Assembly (NCBI GenBank): GCA_021463145.1
Contig: JAJTWZ010000002.1
Coordinates: 124,001 to 188,000 of the forward strand
DNA: 64,000 bases
Reading direction: 5' to 3'
Origin: Blastocatellia bacterium
Lineage (GTDB): Bacteria > Acidobacteriota > Blastocatellia > UBA7656 > JADIYM01
Shown: positions 58,589-64,000 of the stretch, piece by piece
Layout: each line of letters begins with the position of its first letter
Numbering within the stretch: position 1 is the first letter of the stretch
Program-made: the position numbers and the translations under genes
Notes under the pieces: generated by a model
Seen by the model: the letters and a program-made list of their open reading frames with translations, nothing else
Database searches by the model: none
What the model was told of the DNA's origin: nothing

Positions 58589-58819
58589 GTCCGCGACCGC
58601 GGAGCGGTCGATGAAATAGCCGTGGGTCGCGCGCAGGCGAGCGCAGCGAGCCAAGCTGCGACCCGCGGAACCGCCGGCCATGGCGTCTCGACCGCGGAGC
58701 GGTCGCATCGTAAGCCCTAGACGCGCGCGCAAGAAGCAACCATTCCGTATTGGCCGCTGATCGACATTCGCGTGACGTCCGTTGCGATCGGGCCGTGCGA
58801 CCGCTCCGCGGTCGCGGAC
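58589..58819. repeat. 22-bp perfect inverted repeat with an internal third copy
   Basis: GTCCGCGACCGCGGAGCGGTCG (58589-58610) and CGACCGCTCCGCGGTCGCGGAC (58798-58819); CGACCGCGGAGCGGTCGC at 58689-58706. Confidence 0.8.
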
Positions 58820-59407
58820 GCTGTCACTAACCACAACACCTGACTCCGACAGGGGCTTCGTAACAGGTGGGCACCTCTTGAATGCGCGGCAGCGCCAGTT
58901 CCAAACACTTCAAGTGATCTCTCACCCGCACCCGGTCAACCGCCTGTAAAATAAAGTCGTTGACATTGCCAGGCGGTTTGGCGTATCCCTACGGGACCAG
59001 TTTCCGAACTGTGGGGTTATTCGGACACCAACCACTCACCGGCGCGAGCCGGTGGAGGTGCACGGTGAACTCAGCCAATTCAAGCTCGACCGCTCCCGTT
59101 CTTGCGCGTGTTCAACCCGTCGCCGACGGCTCCCGCGCTTCCATTTCACGACCGTCAGGATCCAGGCCGGCGCCTAAGCACGCACCTTTCGTGCAGCGCC
59201 TCGTTGCAAGGCGCCTCACGCAGGAGGCGGCGCGAGTGCGTTCCGGGCGTTGAGCGCGCTTTGCTGCTTTGGCCTCTCGAGAGGCAGGGTGGTCCGCGAC
59301 CGCGGACCCGTTTGCTTCTCGGAAGGCCAAACTCGAGGTATTTCCACCTTGACAGGAAACACCGTTGCTCCGGCTGACCTGGGGTGCAGCGTGAAGCGGT
59401 GCGGCGT

Positions 59408-59513
59408 GGAGAGCCGCTTTGGTTGTCGCTGAATCGAACGAGTTGCGCAACCTCGAACCGCCTCCTCCCTTGAAAGGGGCGCTTCACGCAACACTCCAAG
59501 GCGCTTCGCACAG
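59408..59513. repeat. Dispersed intergenic repeat, copy 3
   Basis: 'AGCCGCTTTGG...GAGTTGCGCAACCTCGAACCGCCTCC...CGCTTCACGCAACACTCCAAGGCGCTTCGCAC' parallels copy 2 at 28666-28775. Confidence 0.65.
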
Positions 59514-59533
59514 ATCTCGAGGAGAAAAGGCTC

Positions 59534-59875
59534 CTACTGCTCTCCACGCGCTACCGCCTCGCGCCACTCCGATTCGGTGACGACGCCTATCGCTTCGAGG
59601 TCAGACGCCCGGAAATCCGCCCGTCCCCACAGGAAGCTCGCCCTGTAGTACCGCACGTGGGCCTCACCCCTCGGATCCCCCATCCCGAGCAGGAACGATC
59701 CCGTCACCCAGCCCAGCCCGGTTCCCGCGCCAGCGTCCAGCGGTCGCACCAGGCTTCCAGTCGCGATCGTCTCCGCCTCCGGCTCGTGCCTGGCACACGC
59801 GGCCGCGATCCCGGCATCCGCGTAGACCGACCCGCACACGTCGCATATGTACGCCGACGTGCGCGAGTCCGCCAT
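59534..59875 (-). CDS. Small hypothetical protein with N-terminal Cys motif
   Basis: 'SAYICDVCGSVYADAGIAAACARHEPEAET' (CxxC...CxxH); 14-nt gap from the upstream GCS2 gene. Confidence 0.6.
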   Translation of the reverse strand: MADSRTSAYICDVCGSVYADAGIAAACARHEPEAETIATGSLVRPLDAGAGTGLGWVTGSFLLGMGDPRGEAHVRYYRASFLWGRADFRASDLEAIGVVTESEWREAVARGEQ

Positions 59876-59889
59876 ACCTCCAGCCAGTC

Positions 59890-61023
59890 CTACGCCTTCT
59901 GCGGGCCAGGCAGGGCCGCACCGTCGACAACGCCTTCGACAGTTTCGGCCATGATCCCGTCGACGACAGCCTTGAGGTCGCCCGTCTCCTCGAAGCGGCG
60001 CAACTGCCGGTCCGCGCTCGTGCCGTTTGCGAGGATCGTGTGCACGTACTCGATCTCCTTCCGCGAACCGAGCTCGTCGACGACGTCGTCGATGAAGTCG
60101 AGCAGCTCCAGAATCAGATCCCGCGTCGGCACTTCCTTCTGCTTCCCGAAATCGATCATCTTTCCATCCAGCCCGTAGCGCACCGCGCGCCATTTGTTCT
60201 CCTGGATGTACGCGCGACGGTAGAGCCGGAAACCCATGTTCTGGCGGTAAAGCTTGTAAAGCTTCGCGATGATCGCCTGGAAGAGCGCCGCGATCGTGAC
60301 GACCTCGTCGACCTTCGACGGCAGATCGCAGATCCGGAACTCGAGCGTCGGGAAGAACGGATGCGGACGGACGTCCCACCAGATCTTCTTCGCGTTGTCG
60401 ATGCAACCGGTCTTGATCAGCAGGTTCACGTACGAGTCGTATTCGCCGATCGAGCTGAAGTAGTCCGGAATGTCGGTCCGCGGGAACTTCTTGAAGACCT
60501 CGCAGCGGTAGCTCTTCAGACCGGTCTGGCGGCCTACCCAGAACGGCGAGCTGGTCGTCAGCGCCAGCACGTGCGGCAGGAAATACCGCGCCGCGTTCAT
60601 GAGGTGCACCGAGGCGTCGCGGTCGTCGATGCCCACGTGGACGTGCATACCGAAGATCAGAAGCGAGCGCGCGACGTACTGCATCTCCTCGATGAGCATG
60701 TAGTACCGCTCGTTCGGCGTGATCTCCGACAACTCCCAGTCCGAGAACGGATGAGTAGACGCCGCGGCGATCCGAAGCCCCTTCTTCGCCGCAAGCTCCG
60801 AGATCGTCCGCCGCAGACGGATGACGTCGGCCCGCGCTTCCTGCACGTTCGCGCAGATGCCGGTGCCGACCTCGATCATCGACTGGTGCATCTCGGGCTT
60901 CACCTGTTCCCCGAGAATCATCTGACCCTCGTCGATCATTTCGGTGATGTGCGAGCGCAGGTCTCGAGTCACCGGATCGACGATCTGAAACTCCTCCTCG
61001 ATCCCCAACGTGAAGTCAGCCAT
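59890..61023 (-). CDS. Carboxylate-amine ligase, YbdK/glutamate-cysteine ligase type 2 family
   Basis: 'FTLGIEEEFQIVDPVTRDLRSHITEMI', 'PEMHQSMIEVGTGICANVQEARADV', 'ASTHPFSDW', 'HVHVGIDDRDASV'. Confidence 0.9.
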   Translation of the reverse strand: MADFTLGIEEEFQIVDPVTRDLRSHITEMIDEGQMILGEQVKPEMHQSMIEVGTGICANVQEARADVIRLRRTISELAAKKGLRIAAASTHPFSDWELSEITPNERYYMLIEEMQYVARSLLIFGMHVHVGIDDRDASVHLMNAARYFLPHVLALTTSSPFWVGRQTGLKSYRCEVFKKFPRTDIPDYFSSIGEYDSYVNLLIKTGCIDNAKKIWWDVRPHPFFPTLEFRICDLPSKVDEVVTIAALFQAIIAKLYKLYRQNMGFRLYRRAYIQENKWRAVRYGLDGKMIDFGKQKEVPTRDLILELLDFIDDVVDELGSRKEIEYVHTILANGTSADRQLRRFEETGDLKAVVDGIMAETVEGVVDGAALPGPQKA

Positions 61024-61059
61024 TTCTGCCTCCGGTAACGTCGTCGGCGGGCGTAACTG

Positions 61060-62436
61060 CTAGCTCTTCAGAATGAACGTCGGCACCATGCCGCCCCCCG
61101 ACGTGACATTGCAGAGCGACGATGTCGAAAGCCGCGTGAAGGCGCTCCCGACCTTTCCAAAAAAGAGCACAGGGTCGAGGTCGACGAGCTGCTCGGCCAG
61201 CTCGTACCCGCCATCGTCGTCCATCGCGGGGAAGACTTCCCTGGCCGTCGGCACGCGTTCCTGCACGAGGTAGTCGCCCGCGAGCGCGGCGTCGATCGCG
61301 GCGGACCACTGGGCTTCGTCCGACTCCCATCCGATGTAGATCCCGTGCCCGCCGTAGTCGTCGTTCGGCTTGAGCACGAGCCGATCGCGGTTTTCGCGGA
61401 CGAACGTCACGAGGTCGATTTCGCGGTCGCGATAGGTCGTGCGCGTGTCCTCGGCTCGCCGCGTCCAGGGCACGTGCGCCGCGATCGCTTCGCGTTCCTC
61501 GTCCGTGAAGAGGTGGGCGTAGCGCTCGCTCGTGAGCACGCCAAAGAACATCTTCTTGTGCACGAACTTCACACGGAAGCTGTTCACCATGACGATCGAC
61601 TGCGTGGCGTAAGCGTCGTGGAGCGCCGAGAGCTCGTCGATCTTCTCGAGGAACTCGTTCGTCAGCACCCGCTTGTAGACGACGTCGATCTCGAAGTCGC
61701 CGTGCCGGAGGCGCCCGCCCTCGAAGGTCAGGTGCCGCGGATCGACGATGATCGTCGGATAGCCGTGCTGTTCGAAGTACTCCTTGAAGAGCTCGAACTC
61801 GGCCTGGGTCGGCAGCCCCTCCCAGTCGACGATCGCAATGTTCGGCGTTCCGCCGTCGGGCCGCACCTGCTTCCACACGTCCGCGAGCACTCCGAGAAGG
61901 CGGTCGCGCCCGTGCAGCGATTCCACCTCGAACTCCCGCATGAAAGCCTTCATCGCGGGTTGTTCGAGGAATATCGCTGTCGCGACGTCCGCATAGGCGA
62001 TGCCAGCCGGGCATTCGGCGTTCAACTCGACGAACGAGTAGGCCCCGGAAGTGAGGAACGAGTCGAGTCGGGCGTTCGGAGAGATGTAGTCGTATCCCGG
62101 ATCGATCTCGACGAGGCGGCGTTCGGCCTCAGTCAGCCCCAGTTCGTCCTGCAGGGCGATGTCGGCGCGAGCGGCGTTGCCGACCTTCTGAACGCACGAC
62201 CACATAGCCTCGCAGACCTTCCGGATGCGAGTCCAGTCGGACTCGACCACGAAGTGCGGACGGAGGTAAGGCGACAGCGGACGGCCCCCGAAGATGAGAT
62301 TGGCGCGCTCGAACTGGTCGCGCATGTACTCGGCGCTGCGGGCTGCGGTATCGCCGTCCGCGAGAATCGCGTGAAATCGATCGACCGCCCTCTCGAGCAG
62401 CGCCGCAGCCTGGGACCGGCCGGGTTCGGTGGCCAT
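61060..62436 (-). CDS. ATP-grasp-like protein, possibly circularly permuted
   Basis: 'SFVELNAECPAGIAYADVATAIFLE', 'NIAIVDWEGLPTQAEFELFKEYFEQHGYPTIIVDPRHLTF', 'DRLVLKPNDDYGGHGIYIGWE', 'YLVQERVP'. Confidence 0.7.
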   Translation of the reverse strand: MATEPGRSQAAALLERAVDRFHAILADGDTAARSAEYMRDQFERANLIFGGRPLSPYLRPHFVVESDWTRIRKVCEAMWSCVQKVGNAARADIALQDELGLTEAERRLVEIDPGYDYISPNARLDSFLTSGAYSFVELNAECPAGIAYADVATAIFLEQPAMKAFMREFEVESLHGRDRLLGVLADVWKQVRPDGGTPNIAIVDWEGLPTQAEFELFKEYFEQHGYPTIIVDPRHLTFEGGRLRHGDFEIDVVYKRVLTNEFLEKIDELSALHDAYATQSIVMVNSFRVKFVHKKMFFGVLTSERYAHLFTDEEREAIAAHVPWTRRAEDTRTTYRDREIDLVTFVRENRDRLVLKPNDDYGGHGIYIGWESDEAQWSAAIDAALAGDYLVQERVPTAREVFPAMDDDGGYELAEQLVDLDPVLFFGKVGSAFTRLSTSSLCNVTSGGGMVPTFILKS

Positions 62437-62439
62437 GAC

Positions 62440-63378
62440 CTACTCCCCTTTTCCGACGACACGCATGTTCAGGAACTCGCTCCAGCGAAGCTCGCCGATC
62501 GACGACTTGCCCTCCTGGGCAGTGCGAATTGCCAGGTCCGCCACCTTCTCGACCATCCACTTGAAGTAGACGGATCCGACCGACCACCAGTCGGCATCTG
62601 GCGCCGGGTTCATGTAGTCGATCGCATACGGCACGCCGTCCTTGATCGCGAACTCGACGGTGTTGATGTCGTAGCCGAGGGCTTCGCAGATCGCAATCGC
62701 TTCACTGCAGCAGCGGTCGTGGACGTCCGGCTCGAGGTAGTCCGGGACGACGAGGTAACGCTGGTGGATCGGATCGTACGGCATTGGCCACACGTCCTTC
62801 TTGCCGATCGTGTACGTGCGGACGTAATGGTCGAACGCGACGTACTCCTGCAGCACCATGCAGTCGGTTCCGCTCTCGTTGTACTTTTCGAACAGCTCTT
62901 CCCAGTTGTTGATCCGCGAGACCCCTCGCCATCCGCCGCCGTCGTAAGGCTTCATGAAAGCGGGAAAACCAATGTGGTCCATGATCTCTTCCCAGTCGAG
63001 CGGGTACTTGAGGTTCCGCAGCGACTCGGAGACGACGCCTTCCTTGTAATCCTTCTGGGGAAGCAGCACGGTCCGCGGCACGGCGATGCCCATGTCGGTC
63101 GCCAGCGCGTAGTTGAAGAACTTGTCGTCGGCGGTCCACCAGAACGGATTGTTGATGACGATCGTGCCGGCGAGCGTCGCATTCTTCAGGTAGGCGCGGT
63201 AGAACGGCACTTCGTGCGAGATGCGGTCGATGATGACGGCGTATTCGCACGGCTCGGCCATCTGGACGCCGCCAAGGCGGATGTACTCGGCCGTGATACC
63301 CGCATTTCGCGAGTTGATCTCATTGATGAGCGCCGGCGGGAACGTGGCCTCGCGGCCGACGAGGACTCCGATCTTCAT
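62440..63378 (-). CDS. ATP-grasp ligase (RimK/D-Ala-D-Ala-ligase-like fold)
   Basis: 'MKIGVLVGREATFPPALINEIN', 'GFPAFMKPYDGGGWRGVSRINNWEELFEKY', 'MVLQEYVAFDHYVRTYTIG', 'VEFAIKDGVPYAIDYMNPAPDAD'. Confidence 0.85.
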   Translation of the reverse strand: MKIGVLVGREATFPPALINEINSRNAGITAEYIRLGGVQMAEPCEYAVIIDRISHEVPFYRAYLKNATLAGTIVINNPFWWTADDKFFNYALATDMGIAVPRTVLLPQKDYKEGVVSESLRNLKYPLDWEEIMDHIGFPAFMKPYDGGGWRGVSRINNWEELFEKYNESGTDCMVLQEYVAFDHYVRTYTIGKKDVWPMPYDPIHQRYLVVPDYLEPDVHDRCCSEAIAICEALGYDINTVEFAIKDGVPYAIDYMNPAPDADWWSVGSVYFKWMVEKVADLAIRTAQEGKSSIGELRWSEFLNMRVVGKGE

Positions 63379-63596
63379 ACGGGATGGGCTCCTTGCAACG
63401 AGGTGATTGACGAGACGGGGAAAAGCGTGCGGATTCTAGCCAAGTGGAAACGGAGAGGGCAACGCGGATTTGGCCGCTTCGAAGGATCGTGCCGGTCACC
63501 GGTTCCGGGCTGTCGGATGCGACCTTGCCCTTCGAGTCCGCAGCGTCCTGCGCCGGACGGTCGGAGGTCGCGCTTGATTGTGGCAGACTGCCGCGC

Positions 63597-64000
63597 GTGA
63601 CGTCCCTTCCGCCAGTTGTTCCCGATCGTCCCGTGGACCGTCTGCTCTGGCCGTTTCGCGAGTTCGCGCGGCTGCAAGTCTCGGGCGGGATCGTGCTCCT
63701 TACCTGCGCGGTGATAGCGATCGCGTGGGCGAACTCGCCATGGTCGGCCGGTTACGAAGCACTCTGGCGAGTGAAGCTGTCGGTAGGACTCGGCGGGCAC
63801 GTGCTCGAAGAATCGCTGCTTCACTGGATCAACGACGGGCTGATGGCGGTCTTCTTCTTCGTCGTAGGACTCGAGATCAAGCGCGAAGTCCTCGCCGGCG
63901 AGCTTGCGTCACCCCGTCAGGCGGCGCTGCCCATCGCCGCCGCGATCGGCGGGATGGCCGTTCCGGCACTCATCTACACCTCTTTTGCTCTCGGAACGCC
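63597..64000 (+). CDS. nhaA: Na+/H+ antiporter NhaA (5' part, truncated by window end)
   Basis: Translation from GTG 63597: VTSLPPVVPDRPVDRLLWPFREFARLQVSGGIVLLTCAVIAIAWANSPWS...LLHWINDGLMAVFFFVVGLEIKREVLAGELASPRQAALPIAAAIGGMAVPALIY. Confidence 0.93.
   Translation, partial: MTSLPPVVPDRPVDRLLWPFREFARLQVSGGIVLLTCAVIAIAWANSPWSAGYEALWRVKLSVGLGGHVLEESLLHWINDGLMAVFFFVVGLEIKREVLAGELASPRQAALPIAAAIGGMAVPALIYTSFALGT

Noticed and set aside
58980-59075. SRP (ffs) RNA
   Set aside because: GGTGAAC-like string present, but the diagnostic GGAAGG apical loop and matching 3' strand were not found, so no SRP RNA is called.
59155-59547. Short ORFs in the repeat island
   Set aside because: Built from repeats, Arg/Ser/Pro-rich, no plausible start context.
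61345-63600. 751-aa plus-strand ORF antisense to the ATP-grasp genes
   Set aside because: Shadow ORF of high-GC coding sequence; R/V/D-rich low-complexity composition, no motif, and the opposite strand carries strong conserved domains.

Overview
High-GC bacterial chromosomal window of about 50 credible genes, mostly housekeeping and secreted or membrane functions. An Acidobacteriota-like origin is possible; that is inference from gene content and repeat style only. I saw no CRISPR array, transposase, prophage or rRNA. Two tRNAs are clear: Lys-CTT and Ser-TGA.

Recognisable genes include mqnC, pepP, pdxJ, truA, pyrC, sat, asnB, alaS, ruvA, dtd and a partial nhaA. There are also several peptidases (M28, M13, DUF885, prolyl iminopeptidase, a matrixin-like protein), two sigma factors (one with an anti-sigma partner), a Ser/Thr kinase-STAND-TPR protein, an FHA-GAF-adenylate cyclase beside an MBL-fold putative cyclic-nucleotide phosphodiesterase, and a tandem BMC shell protein at the left edge.

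The best candidate for an under-described system is the compact minus-strand cassette at 59534-63378: two different ATP-grasp proteins, a YbdK/GCS2-type carboxylate-amine ligase and a small Cys-motif protein. It looks like an amide-ligase pathway for an unknown small peptide or conjugate.

The most interesting non-coding signals are: (i) a dispersed repeat ('...CGCACTCCAAGGCGCTTCGCGC') found at three junctions between convergent genes; (ii) REP-like long inverted repeats ('ACCCGCTCGCTGTCGCTCGCGGTAC') on both sides of sat; (iii) a ~1.1 kb repeat-rich non-coding island at 58417-59533; (iv) nested palindromes between a divergent HxlR regulator and a thioredoxin-like gene. All calls come from reading the sequence and the supplied ORF track; no database search was run.
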